From Amycolatopsis orientalis DSM 40040 = KCTC 9412 (lineage in GTDB: Bacteria > Actinomycetota > Actinomycetes > Mycobacteriales > Pseudonocardiaceae): a stretch of DNA of 64,000 nt. Every line of letters begins with the position of its first letter. Position 1 is the first letter of the stretch. The DNA lies in NCBI RefSeq assembly GCF_000478275.1, contig NZ_ASJB01000043.1:62001-126000 (forward strand). The letters run 5' to 3'. Under the pieces are notes generated by a model, which saw only the letters and a program-made list of their open reading frames with translations, made no database searches and was not told where the DNA came from. The translations under genes and the position numbers were made by a program. Shown here piece by piece: positions 17,787 through 27,281 of the stretch.

Positions 17787-19238
17787 TCAAGCGCGCCACA
17801 GGTACATGCCGGCGTACGAGGACCAGGGCTGCCATGCCCGTCCGCGTTCGGCCAGCGTCTTTTCGTCGTCGGCGATGCCCAGCGCGGCCGCTCCTCGGCG
17901 CAGCGCCGGATCGCCGGTCAGCAGGACGTCCGGCGCGCCGAGGACGCGCATCAGGACGTAGTCCGCGGTCCGGGGTCCGATCCCGGGGAGGTCGAGCAGC
18001 TCCGCCCGTAATTCCACCGGGTCACGGCCGACGTGGACCGCGACGCCGTCCGCCAGCGCGGCGGCCACCGCGGTGATCCGGTCCGGACCGTGTTCGGCGA
18101 CCTGGGCCGCCGTCGGGAACACCGTGGTCAGTCCCTCCAAGGACTCGTCGCAGCTGGGTACGCGGTCGCCGAGGGCCTCGGCGAGCGAGGCCGTCTCGGC
18201 CGGGGACAGCATCGCGCGAAGCACGAGTTCGTCCCCGTCGACCGCGCCCGGCACCCGGATCCCCGGGATCGCCTCGACCAGCGGTGCGAGCGCCGGGTCG
18301 GCCCCGAGGACCCGCGTGACCGCCTCGGGGTCGGCGTCGAGGTCGAGCAGCCGCCGCATCCTGGCCACCGCGCTACTGAGATCCCGCAGGTCGGTGAGCC
18401 GCAGGTCGCAGAGGACGTGGTCGTCCTTCGCCGTCAGCCGCGCCGCGCCGGTGCCGTGGGCGAGCCGCAGCGTGCGGGCATAGCCGGTCACCCCGGACTC
18501 GTCGCGCGTCACGTGCTCGACGCCGGGGACGGCCCGGTCGGCCAGGAAGTTCAGCACGCCGTCCGCGTCGAACGGCTTACGGAACGGTAGCCGCAGGCTG
18601 AGCCGGGTGCCGGTCGGCGTTTCCTCGGTCTTACGGCGTCCGCGACGCAGGCTCGCGGCCCGAAGCTGCGAAGGCGTCGTCGCGAAGACCTCGCGGATCG
18701 TCTCGTTGAACTGGCGGACGCTGGAGAAACCCGCCGCGAACGCGACGTCGGTCAGCGGGAGCCCGGACATCTCGATCAGCAGCCGTGCCGAATGCGCCCG
18801 GTGTGCCCTGGCCAGCGCGAGCGGTCCGGCGCCGAGTTCCGCGGTGAGGACGCGCCCCAGCTGACGTTCGGAATAGCCGAGCCGTCGCGCGAGCCCCGGC
18901 ACGCCGTCGCGTTCGACGGTCCCGTCCGTGATGAGCCGCATCGCCCGCGCGGCGAGGTCGGCCCGGATGTCCCAGTCGGGCGAACCGGGGACGGCGTCGG
19001 GGAGGCAGCGGCGGCAGGCGCGGAAGCCGTTGGCCTGCGCCGCGGCGGACGTCGGGTAGAAGCGGACGTTCTGCTGCTTCGGCGTCGACGCGGGGCAGGA
19101 CGGGCGGCAGTAGATCCCGGTGGTGCGGACGGCCATGATGAACTGGCCGTCGAACCGGGGATCACGGGCGGCGACGGCGCGGTAACACCGTTCGGTGTCG
19201 CGCCATACGGCCCGTTCGGCCAGGGTCTGCTCGGTCAT
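17787..19238 (-). CDS. Ada-type regulator fused to AlkA 3-methyladenine DNA glycosylase
   Basis: The product is 483 residues with three parts. The N-terminal Ada zinc domain (about 1-80) has four cysteines, in YCRPSCPA and CRRCLPD, and accepts methyl groups from phosphotriesters. An AraC-type helix-turn-helix follows (about 90-190, LTDVAFAAGFSSVRQFNETI). The C-terminal AlkA glycosylase (about 205-480) carries the helix-hairpin-helix LPGIGPRTADYV and catalytic Asp in LLTGDPAL. It probably senses methylation, activates its own operon and excises damaged bases. It starts at ATG 19238 and is followed by ogt. Confidence 0.93.
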   Translation of the reverse strand: MTEQTLAERAVWRDTERCYRAVAARDPRFDGQFIMAVRTTGIYCRPSCPASTPKQQNVRFYPTSAAAQANGFRACRRCLPDAVPGSPDWDIRADLAARAMRLITDGTVERDGVPGLARRLGYSERQLGRVLTAELGAGPLALARAHRAHSARLLIEMSGLPLTDVAFAAGFSSVRQFNETIREVFATTPSQLRAASLRRGRRKTEETPTGTRLSLRLPFRKPFDADGVLNFLADRAVPGVEHVTRDESGVTGYARTLRLAHGTGAARLTAKDDHVLCDLRLTDLRDLSSAVARMRRLLDLDADPEAVTRVLGADPALAPLVEAIPGIRVPGAVDGDELVLRAMLSPAETASLAEALGDRVPSCDESLEGLTTVFPTAAQVAEHGPDRITAVAAALADGVAVHVGRDPVELRAELLDLPGIGPRTADYVLMRVLGAPDVLLTGDPALRRGAAALGIADDEKTLAERGRAWQPWSSYAGMYLWRA

Positions 19239-19353
19239 GTCTTCGATCGTGCCACCAGGTCGAGGGCTCGGCTGGCGGAAATCCGACACCGCGATCAAGC
19301 CCTCGGCGCCCGCCGCCGGACGCCGGAGCGGGTGGCACGTAGACTTCTGGCCC

Positions 19354-20436
<1,083 letters not shown>

Positions 20437-20442
20437 TCGCAA

Positions 20443-20488
20443 CTCGTGAGTGGTAATGACGGTTAGAACCGTCATTACCACTCACGAG
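20443..20488. repeat. Long perfect palindrome, family A copy 2 (ychF / M28 peptidase)
   Basis: Arms 20443-20464 and 20467-20488 are exact 22-bp reverse complements with an AG spacer. The 22-bp arm is identical to the inner arm of the element at 11953-12004; the spacer there is CT, so this copy is in the opposite orientation. It fills the gap between convergent stops at 20436 and 20494 and should terminate both. Confidence 0.92.
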
Positions 20489-20493
20489 CCTGG

Positions 20494-21855
20494 CTACTTC
20501 CGCAGCAGGTTGTACGCCGCGGAACCGATCAGCTCCAGCGAAACCTGAAGCCGCTCAAGCGAAACGTTGTCCTTGATGGTGTCTTCCGGCGTGTGGTAGG
20601 TCGGCTCCAGCAGCGCCGGTCCCGTCTCGCCACGCCAGCTGAAGTTGCCCGACGCGATCCCGCGCTCGAAGAACGGCACGTGGTCGCTCGAACCGCGCGC
20701 GACCGGGCCCTTGACCCGCGGGTCGTAGCCGAGTCGTTTGGCGGCGGCGTTGACGGCCGCGGTCGTGGCGTTGTCGGCACCGTCGACCGAAAGCAGCCAG
20801 TAGGTGATCGCCGGGTCCCAGCTGGTGGCGACCATGTCGTTCTGGAAGCAGCCCGCGATCCGCTTCGTCTCCGGGTCGGACAGCTGCGAGACGTAGTACC
20901 GCGAGCCGATCAGGCCGTACTCCTCCGAACCCCACAGCGCGAACCGCAGCGTCTTGTTCGTCGGCAGATACCGCAGGACGCGCGCGAGTTCGAGGCACAG
21001 CACGGTGCCACTGCCGTCGTCATTCGCGCCCGGGGAGCCGGGGACGCTGTCGTAGTGCGCGGTCACCATGACCACGCCGTCGTCCTTGCCGGGGAAGGTG
21101 GCAGGCCGCTCGGCGATGATGTTGTGCGACGTCAGGTTCTTGTGGTGGACGGCCGACGCCTTGACCGTCACCGTGCCCTTGGCGAGCCGCTCCCGCAGGC
21201 GTTCCACCTGGACCTGGGCCAGTCCCAGCACCGGGATGGTCACCGGGGTGGCCAGCGTCGGGGAGAACGCGGACAGCTTCCGCGCCGGGTCGGCGCCGAT
21301 CCGGCCGAGCAGGACGGCGACCGCACCGCGCTGCGCGGCCGTCAGGTAGGCGTCCGCCTTGTTCGCCACCGCCGCGATCAGCACGATCTTGCCGGTCAGA
21401 TCGTCGGGCAGGGTGGTCCCGTCACCGGCGTCGACGACGACCGCCTCGCGCGTGACGTCCTGCGCGCCCTGCGGCGACGAACCGGTCTGCCAGCTGTCGC
21501 TCCCGACCGACAGGCCGCCCAGGAACTTGTCGGCGATCGGGAACGGCTGCACGGTGACCTGATAGCGCAGGTCACGCAGGACCTTGACGATGTAGTCCTT
21601 GGCGCGCAGTTCGCCCTCGGTGCCGGCGATCCGGGGGCCGATCCGGTCGCTGAGCACCCGCAGATGCTCCAGCGCCCGCCGCGACCGGACCCGCGCGACC
21701 ACGGGATAGTCGCCGAAGTCCAGCGACGGCGGGAACTGCGCGCCCGGACGCTGCTGCGTCGCCGCGGCGGCGGTGCCGGGGTTCAGCCCGATCGTCGCCG
21801 CGCCCGCCAGTGCCACCGCGCCCGCGAGCACCTCACGCCTGCGCAGACCTGCCAT
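20494..21855 (-). CDS. Secreted M28-family zinc aminopeptidase with PA domain
   Basis: The product is 453 residues. The N-terminus LRRREVLAGAVALAGAA looks like a twin-arginine signal. A PA-like insert (about 125-235, LTGKIVLIAAVANKADAY) precedes the M28 catalytic domain. Zinc ligands and catalytic acids are seen in TAHYDSVPGSPGANDDGSG, in SEEYGLIGS with the Glu general base, and in a late THTPED-like histidine (TYHTPED). It probably removes N-terminal residues from peptides outside the cell. The ATG at 21855 has a GTGAGGGG ribosome site. It is convergent to ychF. Confidence 0.93.
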   Translation of the reverse strand: MAGLRRREVLAGAVALAGAATIGLNPGTAAAATQQRPGAQFPPSLDFGDYPVVARVRSRRALEHLRVLSDRIGPRIAGTEGELRAKDYIVKVLRDLRYQVTVQPFPIADKFLGGLSVGSDSWQTGSSPQGAQDVTREAVVVDAGDGTTLPDDLTGKIVLIAAVANKADAYLTAAQRGAVAVLLGRIGADPARKLSAFSPTLATPVTIPVLGLAQVQVERLRERLAKGTVTVKASAVHHKNLTSHNIIAERPATFPGKDDGVVMVTAHYDSVPGSPGANDDGSGTVLCLELARVLRYLPTNKTLRFALWGSEEYGLIGSRYYVSQLSDPETKRIAGCFQNDMVATSWDPAITYWLLSVDGADNATTAAVNAAAKRLGYDPRVKGPVARGSSDHVPFFERGIASGNFSWRGETGPALLEPTYHTPEDTIKDNVSLERLQVSLELIGSAAYNLLRK

Positions 21856-21947
21856 GGAACACCCCTCACTTCTCGAAGAACCTTCGTTCGAGTAGCTAAG
21901 AGACGCGAGGCGCGGAGAGCAACCTCCGATCGTCCCCTTTTTCCGGT

Positions 21948-22322
21948 TCAGCGCACGGCCACCCGGCGGTAGGCCTGCGAGACGGCGGCGACACCGCAGG
22001 CGGCGGCCGCGATCACCCCGCCGATCAGCAGCGCGGTCCCGGCGAACGGGCCGAAGTCGCCCACGTCGGCGAGCCGTCCCCAGAAGGAGCCTTCGAGCAG
22101 GGCGCCGACCAGGATGAACACCGGTGCGGCGACGCCGAGGAAGAGGATCCAGCGGAACCGGGCGGACAACGTCAGGACGAGGATCCCGGTCACGCCGAGA
22201 ATGAACGGGCCGGGCGGGACGTCGGGGAATCCGGGGACGCCCGAGACGATCTGGACGATCAGGCCGGCGACGCCGAGGAAAAGGAAGAAGGCGTTGGCGA
22301 CGGCCGCGGTGGAACGGTTCAT
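21948..22322 (-). CDS. Small four-helix membrane protein
   Basis: The product is 124 residues with four strongly hydrophobic segments at about 8-28, 38-56, 62-82 and 95-115. No charged active-site pattern is visible, and I recognise no family. The ATG at 22322 is preceded by GAGGAGATCCACC, a strong ribosome site. It stands between the M28 peptidase and the DUF2716-like gene on the same strand, but gaps of about 90 bases on each side give no strong operon evidence. Confidence 0.7.
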   Translation of the reverse strand: MNRSTAAVANAFFLFLGVAGLIVQIVSGVPGFPDVPPGPFILGVTGILVLTLSARFRWILFLGVAAPVFILVGALLEGSFWGRLADVGDFGPFAGTALLIGGVIAAAACGVAAVSQAYRRVAVR

Positions 22323-22409
22323 GGTGGATCTCCTCACTGGTTCGGATGGCCACTGAAGAGTCGCGCCCACCGGCCGTGCGGCGCGTCGGCCCGGAAGCGG
22401 CAATCCGGT

Positions 22410-22874
22410 CTACGCGGACCTGCGTAGAGGCTCGCCGAGGACTTCGGTGAGTTCCGCCGAAATCGCCGTCACCAGCGCTTCGCCGAACACGCAGAGCGTG
22501 TACTCCCACGGATGCCCGAACGTGCCGAGCCGGAAGTCCGGCGTGAGGTAGATGTAGTAGTCGCCGTCGGGGAACGGGCTGAGCGGCCAGTCCTTCGCGG
22601 CGGTCGGGAACCGGTACGCGTCGTGGTGCCAATCGAGCGCGTACAGCTCGTCGGCGCAGGCGGTCAGGCCCCGTCGGACCACGGAAACCAGCCGGTCCAG
22701 CCGCAGGTGCTCCGGGTCGTCGTCGAGGGCGGTCAGGCTCCAGGTCACCGAACCCGACGGCTCGCTGATCCCGGGCCACTGGAACCGGTCCGTGCTGGGC
22801 CGGAAGGCGAAGTCCGCGTAGAAGCGGTGCCACACCTGGCGGTGTTCGGAGTATCCGAGGGTCTCGACGCTCAC
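22410..22874 (-). CDS. DUF2716-like protein
   Basis: The product is 154 residues. The segments SVTWSLTALDDDPE, YALDWHHDAYRF, PDGDYYIYLTPDFRLGTFGHPWE and LCVFGEAL match what I remember of the DUF2716 family, which has no known function. A GTG at 22874 is taken as the start, since a longer frame would cover the divergent antitoxin promoter. It is tryptophan- and tyrosine-rich and soluble. Confidence 0.68.
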   Translation of the reverse strand: MSVETLGYSEHRQVWHRFYADFAFRPSTDRFQWPGISEPSGSVTWSLTALDDDPEHLRLDRLVSVVRRGLTACADELYALDWHHDAYRFPTAAKDWPLSPFPDGDYYIYLTPDFRLGTFGHPWEYTLCVFGEALVTAISAELTEVLGEPLRRSA

Positions 22875-22901
22875 CCGGGGAAAATACGCGCAGGGGCGTG
22901 C

Positions 22902-22918
22902 TACCAGAGTGGTATCAT
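22902..22918 (+). promoter_or_regulatory. Promoter/operator of the toxin-antitoxin operon
   Basis: TACCA-GAG-TGGTA (22902-22914) is a perfect inverted repeat overlapping a TATCAT -10 box (22913-22918) that ends 7 bases before the antitoxin ATG. This is the expected site for autorepression by a ribbon-helix-helix antitoxin. The role is inferred. Confidence 0.55.
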
Positions 22919-22925
22919 CGACGGC

Positions 22926-23129
22926 ATGGCCATGACCCTGAGGTTGAACGACGAGCAGGAGCGCGCTCTCGCCTTGCTGGCCGAGGCCGACGGCGTGAGC
23001 AAGCACGAAGCCACGGTCCGCGCCATCACCGAGGCCGCCGGGCGCCGCGTTCGCGACGATCGTGTCCGGGCGCTGTCGAAGGACGGCCGAGAGCGCTATG
23101 CCGCTCTGCTCGACCGTCTCGCCCAGTGA
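22926..23129 (+). CDS. Ribbon-helix-helix (CopG-like) antitoxin
   Basis: The product is 67 residues. The start MAMTLRLNDEQERALALLAE gives the beta strand that lies in the DNA major groove, then helix A, the turn DGVSKHEA and helix B. Its C-terminal part (RVRALSKDGRERYAALLDRL) should wrap the toxin. The stop overlaps the Doc start as GTGA, so the two are coupled. It most likely neutralises Doc and represses the operon at 22902-22918. Confidence 0.82.
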   Translation: MAMTLRLNDEQERALALLAEADGVSKHEATVRAITEAAGRRVRDDRVRALSKDGRERYAALLDRLAQ

Positions 23130-23506
23130 TCGAGTATCTCACCGTCGAAGACCTCCTGACGCTCGCGGAAGATCTCCGGGTGCCCAAAGTCCGTGACTTA
23201 GGGCTGCTCGACTCCGCCGCACACCGGCCACAGGCTTCCTTGATGGGCCAGGATGCCTATCCGACGCTGCACGAAAAAGCCGCGGTCCTGTTGGAGTCGG
23301 TCGTACGCAACCACCCGCTCGTCGACGGAAACAAGCGTCTTTCCTGGATGGCGACGTTCGTCTTCTACGGGCTCAACGGACACGATCTCGACGCGCCGGA
23401 AGACGACGCCTACGACCTGGTGATCGCGATGTCCACCGGCTCGCGCACCTACCGGGAAGCCGCGGCCGATCTGGCGGCGTGGACGCGGGTAACTTCGAAG
23501 GGGTGA
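23126..23506 (+). CDS. doc: Doc-type Fic-fold toxin
   Basis: The product is 126 residues, the length of phage P1 Doc. The active-site loop is HPLVDGNKRLSW (about 54-65), the Doc form ending in NKR rather than the NGR of AMP-transferring Fic proteins. The N-terminus IEYLTVEDLLTLAED is also family-typical. Doc proteins phosphorylate EF-Tu and stop translation. The His, Asp, Asn, Lys and Arg residues are all present, so the toxin looks intact. The GTG start overlaps the antitoxin stop. Confidence 0.88.
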   Translation: MIEYLTVEDLLTLAEDLRVPKVRDLGLLDSAAHRPQASLMGQDAYPTLHEKAAVLLESVVRNHPLVDGNKRLSWMATFVFYGLNGHDLDAPEDDAYDLVIAMSTGSRTYREAAADLAAWTRVTSKG

Positions 23507-23862
23507 AGCCTTTGCGCCCCGACATGTTCGCGCCCGGCTGCCCGTCGAATCTGACGCCGTTCCGGATCGGCGACAAATGGGCGGGTCTGGTCGTGCTGTG
23601 CCTGGAAGAGGGGCCGCGCCGGTTCTCCGAACTGCGAGTACCGCTGCGGGGTGTCACCTCGAAGGTCCTCACGGAAACGCTGAGGGCCCTGGAGCGCGAC
23701 GGCATGATCACGCGGACGGCGTACGACGAGACGCCGCCACGGGTGGAGTACGAACTCACCGCACTCGGCCGGACGCTGTTCCCGGCGATGGAGGCATGCC
23801 GTGAGTGGGCGGCGAAGCACCTTCCGGAGCTTGTCGCCGCCCGTGAGGCGTACTCGGCTTAG
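23503..23862 (+). CDS. HxlR-family winged-helix regulator
   Basis: The product is 119 residues from the GTG at 23503, which overlaps the doc stop as GTGA; a GTG at 23479 and an ATG at 23524 are alternatives. The HxlR signature is clear: CPSNLTPFRIGDKWAGLVV, then RFSELRVPLRGVTSKVLTETL, RALERDGMITR and PPRVEYELTALGR. The Cys before the wing could sense redox or electrophiles as in other HxlR members. Coupling to a toxin-antitoxin operon is unusual. It may be an independent gene that happens to overlap. Confidence 0.85.
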   Translation: MKPLRPDMFAPGCPSNLTPFRIGDKWAGLVVLCLEEGPRRFSELRVPLRGVTSKVLTETLRALERDGMITRTAYDETPPRVEYELTALGRTLFPAMEACREWAAKHLPELVAAREAYSA

Positions 23863-23960
23863 CCGAGGAGGCCCAGCACGACGATCGCCAGCAGCGTGAT
23901 GGCGGTGGCGAAGACGGTCACCCAGGCGCGCTGCGCGGCGGTGATGGAGGCGTTGTTCAC
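23859..23960 (-). CDS. Single-helix membrane miniprotein (33 residues)
   Basis: A 34-codon frame from GTG at 23960 encodes VNNASITAAQRAWVTVFATA and then ITLLAIVVLGLLG, one clear transmembrane helix with a short N-terminal tail. A weak GGGGAAC lies upstream. Its stop overlaps the HxlR stop by 3 bp on the other strand. No family is recognised. The support is the frame, the helix and a plausible start, so it is tentative. Confidence 0.45.
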   Translation of the reverse strand: MNNASITAAQRAWVTVFATAITLLAIVVLGLLG

Positions 23961-24053
23961 GGCGGTTCCCCGGGGGAGAGAAGCGACAGGTCCGCCGGGA
24001 ACAGCGCGTTGATCAGCCTCCGCGTTACTTGCGCGGAACCAGTGTGATCAAGG

Positions 24054-24164
24054 TCACTGATCGTGCTGGTGATGCCGCTCGCGGGCCGTGTACCAGAGCA
24101 CCCCGGCCGCAGCGGCCACCATCGCGCCGAATGCCGAGAACCCCACCACGATCGCCTGCGTCAT
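24054..24164 (-). CDS. Single-helix membrane miniprotein (36 residues)
   Basis: The ATG at 24164 is preceded by AAAGGACGAG at ideal spacing. The product MTQAIVVGFSAFGAMVAAAA continues GVLWYTARERHHQHDQ: one transmembrane helix with a histidine-rich cytoplasmic tail, reminiscent of small cation-binding or transporter-stabilising peptides such as CydX-like proteins. No partner is nearby. The strong ribosome site supports translation. Confidence 0.55.
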   Translation of the reverse strand: MTQAIVVGFSAFGAMVAAAAGVLWYTARERHHQHDQ

Positions 24165-24238
24165 CACTCGTCCTTTCTCGTTGTTCCCTACTGGAAGGAC
24201 GTCCGAGAAGCGGCGACGTGGCGCGATCGTCGCGGACG

Positions 24239-24529
24239 TCACATGCCGTCGAGTACCCCGTCGATCTGCGAGGCAAGCGCGAAGTCCTTCTCCGTCAGCC
24301 CGCCGGCGGAGTGGGTGCTGAGCCGGAACGTCACCGTCCGCCAGCGGATGTCGATGTCGGGATGGTGGTCGGCCGCCTCCGCCAGTTCGGCCACCTTGTC
24401 CACCGCTTCGATGGCTTTCGGGAAGCTCGGCAGCTTCGCCGTCCGCTCGATCGTGACGCCGTCGCGCGTCCAGCCGGAGAGCTTCGTCACGGCTTCGTCG
24501 GCCTGTGTGTCGTTCAAGATTTCCGCCAT
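24239..24529 (-). CDS. Pterin-4a-carbinolamine dehydratase
   Basis: The product is 96 residues, the normal size. The catalytic histidine motif is in ADHHPDIDIRWRTVTFRLSTH. It dehydrates 4a-hydroxytetrahydropterins formed by aromatic amino acid hydroxylases; in actinobacteria it may act on other pterins, and no hydroxylase gene is near. It is divergent from the thiamine ABC operon. The start ATG is at 24529. Confidence 0.92.
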   Translation of the reverse strand: MAEILNDTQADEAVTKLSGWTRDGVTIERTAKLPSFPKAIEAVDKVAELAEAADHHPDIDIRWRTVTFRLSTHSAGGLTEKDFALASQIDGVLDGM

Positions 24530-24603
24530 GACTCCATGGTGGTACGCCGTCGGCTACGCTGCACGTTTGCCACGGGTCCCCCCTTGAAAACGTAGGAGGC
24601 TAG

Positions 24604-25656
24604 ATGAAACGCGCCCTCCGCACGCTCGTTGCGGCTGGCACGGTGGCCGCCCTCGTCGCGGGCTGCTCGCTCTCCGGGAACTCGGGAGAGGGCCCGCAGG
24701 GGCCGACGACCGTCACCCTGGTGACGCACGATTCGTGGCTCGCCCCGCAGGACGTCCTCGACGCGTTCGAGCGGCAGTCCGGGATCAAGATCGCCGTGCT
24801 CAAGCAGGGTGACGCGGGCGCGCTGACCAACAAATTGGTGCTGACCAAGGCGAATCCGATCGGCGACGTCGCGTACGGCATCGACTCGACGTTCGCCTCC
24901 CGCGCGCTCGGCGAGGGTGTGTTCGAGCAGTACACCAGCCCGGAGGCCGATCGCGGCCCCCAGCGCTACTCGATCGACCCCGAGCACCGGCTCTCCGCCG
25001 TCGACCTCGGCGACGTCTGCGTGAACATCGACACCCGGTACTTCGCGGACAAGGGGATCCCGGAGCCGAAGTCGTTCGCGGACCTGGCCGACGCCAAGTA
25101 CAAGGACCTGATGGTCGCCGAGAGCCCCGCGACCTCGTCGCCGGGTCTGGCGTTCCTGCTCGGCACCATCGCCCAGTTCGGCGAGCAGGGCTGGCAGGGC
25201 TACTGGTCGCAGCTGAAGGCCAACGGCCTCAAGACGGTCAGCGGCTGGGAAGAGGCATACACCAAGGAATTCTCCGGTTCCTCCGGCAAGGGCCCGCGGC
25301 CGATCGCCGTCTCCTACGCGTCGTCGCCTGCCGCCGAGATCGGCGAAGACGGCAAGCCGCGCACGAAGGCGCTGCTGGACACCTGTTACCGCCAGGTCGA
25401 GTACGCGGGCGTGCTGGCGGGCGGCAAGCAGGTCGAGAAGGCCCGCAAGGTGGTGGACTTCTTGCTGTCCCAGCAGTTCCAGGTGACCGTGGCGAGCAAC
25501 ATGTACGTCTACCCGGCCCGTCAGGGCGTCGAGCTTCCGCAGGGCTGGGCGCAGGCAGCGCCGTTGCCGCAGCAGCCGAAGACGCTCGAACCGGCCAAGA
25601 TCCAGGCCGGGCGCGAGCAGTGGATCGCCCAGTGGCGCACGCTGTTCGAAGGCTGA
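24604..25656 (+). CDS. Thiamine-type ABC transporter substrate-binding lipoprotein
   Basis: The product is 350 residues. A signal peptide ends in a lipobox VAGCS at about 20, so the protein is anchored outside the membrane. The body matches the TbpA/ThiB branch of solute-binding proteins: VTLVTHDSWLAPQDVLDAFE, NKLVLTKANPIGDVAYGIDS and the C-terminal MYVYPARQGVELP. Two coupled genes encode the permease and ATPase. No TPP riboswitch is visible in the 74 bases upstream, so thiamine is inferred from family similarity only. GGAGGC precedes the ATG. Confidence 0.85.
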   Translation: MKRALRTLVAAGTVAALVAGCSLSGNSGEGPQGPTTVTLVTHDSWLAPQDVLDAFERQSGIKIAVLKQGDAGALTNKLVLTKANPIGDVAYGIDSTFASRALGEGVFEQYTSPEADRGPQRYSIDPEHRLSAVDLGDVCVNIDTRYFADKGIPEPKSFADLADAKYKDLMVAESPATSSPGLAFLLGTIAQFGEQGWQGYWSQLKANGLKTVSGWEEAYTKEFSGSSGKGPRPIAVSYASSPAAEIGEDGKPRTKALLDTCYRQVEYAGVLAGGKQVEKARKVVDFLLSQQFQVTVASNMYVYPARQGVELPQGWAQAAPLPQQPKTLEPAKIQAGREQWIAQWRTLFEG

Positions 25657-27281
25657 ACACCACCAGGCTGACTCCGCGTGGCGCCGGGCTGGCCGCACTC
25701 GCCGTGCTGCCGCTCGGTTTCCTCGTGGTGTTCTTCGCCTGGCCGGTCGCGGCGATCATCGGCCGGGGCTTCGGCTCCGGCGGGGTCGCCGCGGCCATCG
25801 GTGAACCGCTGACCTGGAACCTCGCCGGATTCACCCTCGCCAGTGCCGGGGCTTCAACGGTCGTCGCGGTGCTCGCCGGCCTGCCGGTGGCGTTCCTTCT
25901 CGCGCGGGTGCGGCTGCCGGGGGTGGCGCTGGTCCGGACGCTCGTGCTGGTGCCGTTCGTGCTGCCGACCGTCGTGGTCGGCCTCGCCTTCCGCGCGCTC
26001 TGGCCCGACGGCGGGCTCCTGCCCTTGGTGCTGGCCAACGCCTTCTTCAACGTCGCCGTCGTCGCGCGCACGGTTTCCGGGCTGTGGAGCCATCTCGACC
26101 CGCGCACCGTGGACGCGGCACGGGCACTCGGCGCGTCGCCGTGGCGTGCCTTCCGCACGGTCACGCTGCCCGCGCTCGCGCCTGCCATCGCGTCGGCCGC
26201 GGCCGTCGTGTTCCTGTTCTGCGCCACCAGCTTCGGGGTCGTGCTCATCCTCGGCGGGGCGAAGTACCGGACGCTGGAGACGGAGATCTACCTGCGCACG
26301 GTCGAACTGCTCGACCTTTCCGGCGCGGCCGCGCTGTCGCTCGTGCAGTTCGCGGCCGTCGTCGCCGCGCTCGTCGTGGGCGCGCTCGCCAGGCGCCGCC
26401 GTGAGAACGTGGTGCGGCTGCGGGCGCGGAGTGAGACCGCCCGCCGTCCCCGCGGGGGCGAGTGGTGGGCCGCCGGGACGGGACTGGCGGTGATCGCGCT
26501 GCTGATGACGCCGATCGTGGCGCTGCTCGTCGAGTCGGTGTCCACTTCGGACGGTTGGAGCCTGGCGGGGTACGAAGCCCTCGGCAGCCGGGGAACCCGT
26601 GGCGCGCTCCAGGTTTCCGGCTGGGACGCGGCTTCGATGTCGCTGCGGACGGCGTTCGACGCCACGTTGCTCGCGATGATCGTCGGGGTGCTGGCCTCGG
26701 TGGTGCTGGTGGCGTTGCGGCGCACACCGGGCAGGCTGGCGCGGGGGATGGGCGAGACGATGGACGCCGCCCTGATGCTGCCGCTGGGCGTGTCCGCGGT
26801 GACCGTGGGTTTCGGCTATCTCATCACGCTCGACGCGCTTCCCGGTGACCTGCGGACGTCGCCGCTGCTGGTCCCGCTCGCCCAGGCGCTGGTGATCATC
26901 CCGCTGATCGTGCGGATGGTGCTGCCGGTGCTGCGGTCGGTCGACGTCCGGCTGCGGCAGGCCGCCTCGACGCTCGGTGCGAGCCCCGCACGGGTGTGGC
27001 GGGAGATCGACCTCCCGCTGACGGCGCGATCGCTGGTCGCGGCGGCCGGTTTCGGTTACGTGGTCGCGCTGGGCGAGTTCGGCGCGACGAGTTTCCTGGC
27101 CAGGCCGGACGCGCCGACGTTGCCGGTCGCCGTCGCGACGCTGATCTCACGCCCGGGTGAGCTGAACAACCAGATGGCCTACGCGGCCTGCGCGCTGCTC
27201 ATGATCGTGACCGTGGCGGCGGTGGTGCTGATCGACCGGTTCGGCGCGGTCCGCGGGCAGAATTCGGTAGGGGAGTTCTAG
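25632..27281 (+). CDS. Thiamine-type ABC transporter permease (two fused permease domains)
   Basis: The product is about 549 residues with twelve transmembrane helices in two binding-protein-dependent permease domains. Each has its EAA loop: AARALGASPWRAFRTVTLPA at about 165 and ASTLGASPARVWREIDLPL at about 450. This ThiP-like architecture forms the whole membrane channel alone. The start is unsettled: GTG at 25620 or 25632, or a CTG at 25653 overlapping the previous stop. The stop TAG shares a base with the GTG of the ATPase gene. Confidence 0.87.
   Translation: MAHAVRRLNTTRLTPRGAGLAALAVLPLGFLVVFFAWPVAAIIGRGFGSGGVAAAIGEPLTWNLAGFTLASAGASTVVAVLAGLPVAFLLARVRLPGVALVRTLVLVPFVLPTVVVGLAFRALWPDGGLLPLVLANAFFNVAVVARTVSGLWSHLDPRTVDAARALGASPWRAFRTVTLPALAPAIASAAAVVFLFCATSFGVVLILGGAKYRTLETEIYLRTVELLDLSGAAALSLVQFAAVVAALVVGALARRRRENVVRLRARSETARRPRGGEWWAAGTGLAVIALLMTPIVALLVESVSTSDGWSLAGYEALGSRGTRGALQVSGWDAASMSLRTAFDATLLAMIVGVLASVVLVALRRTPGRLARGMGETMDAALMLPLGVSAVTVGFGYLITLDALPGDLRTSPLLVPLAQALVIIPLIVRMVLPVLRSVDVRLRQAASTLGASPARVWREIDLPLTARSLVAAAGFGYVVALGEFGATSFLARPDAPTLPVAVATLISRPGELNNQMAYAACALLMIVTVAAVVLIDRFGAVRGQNSVGEF

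Noticed and set aside
24530..24603. A TPP riboswitch upstream of the thiamine-type ABC operon
   Set aside because: The gap is only 74 bases and lacks the conserved thi-box segments.
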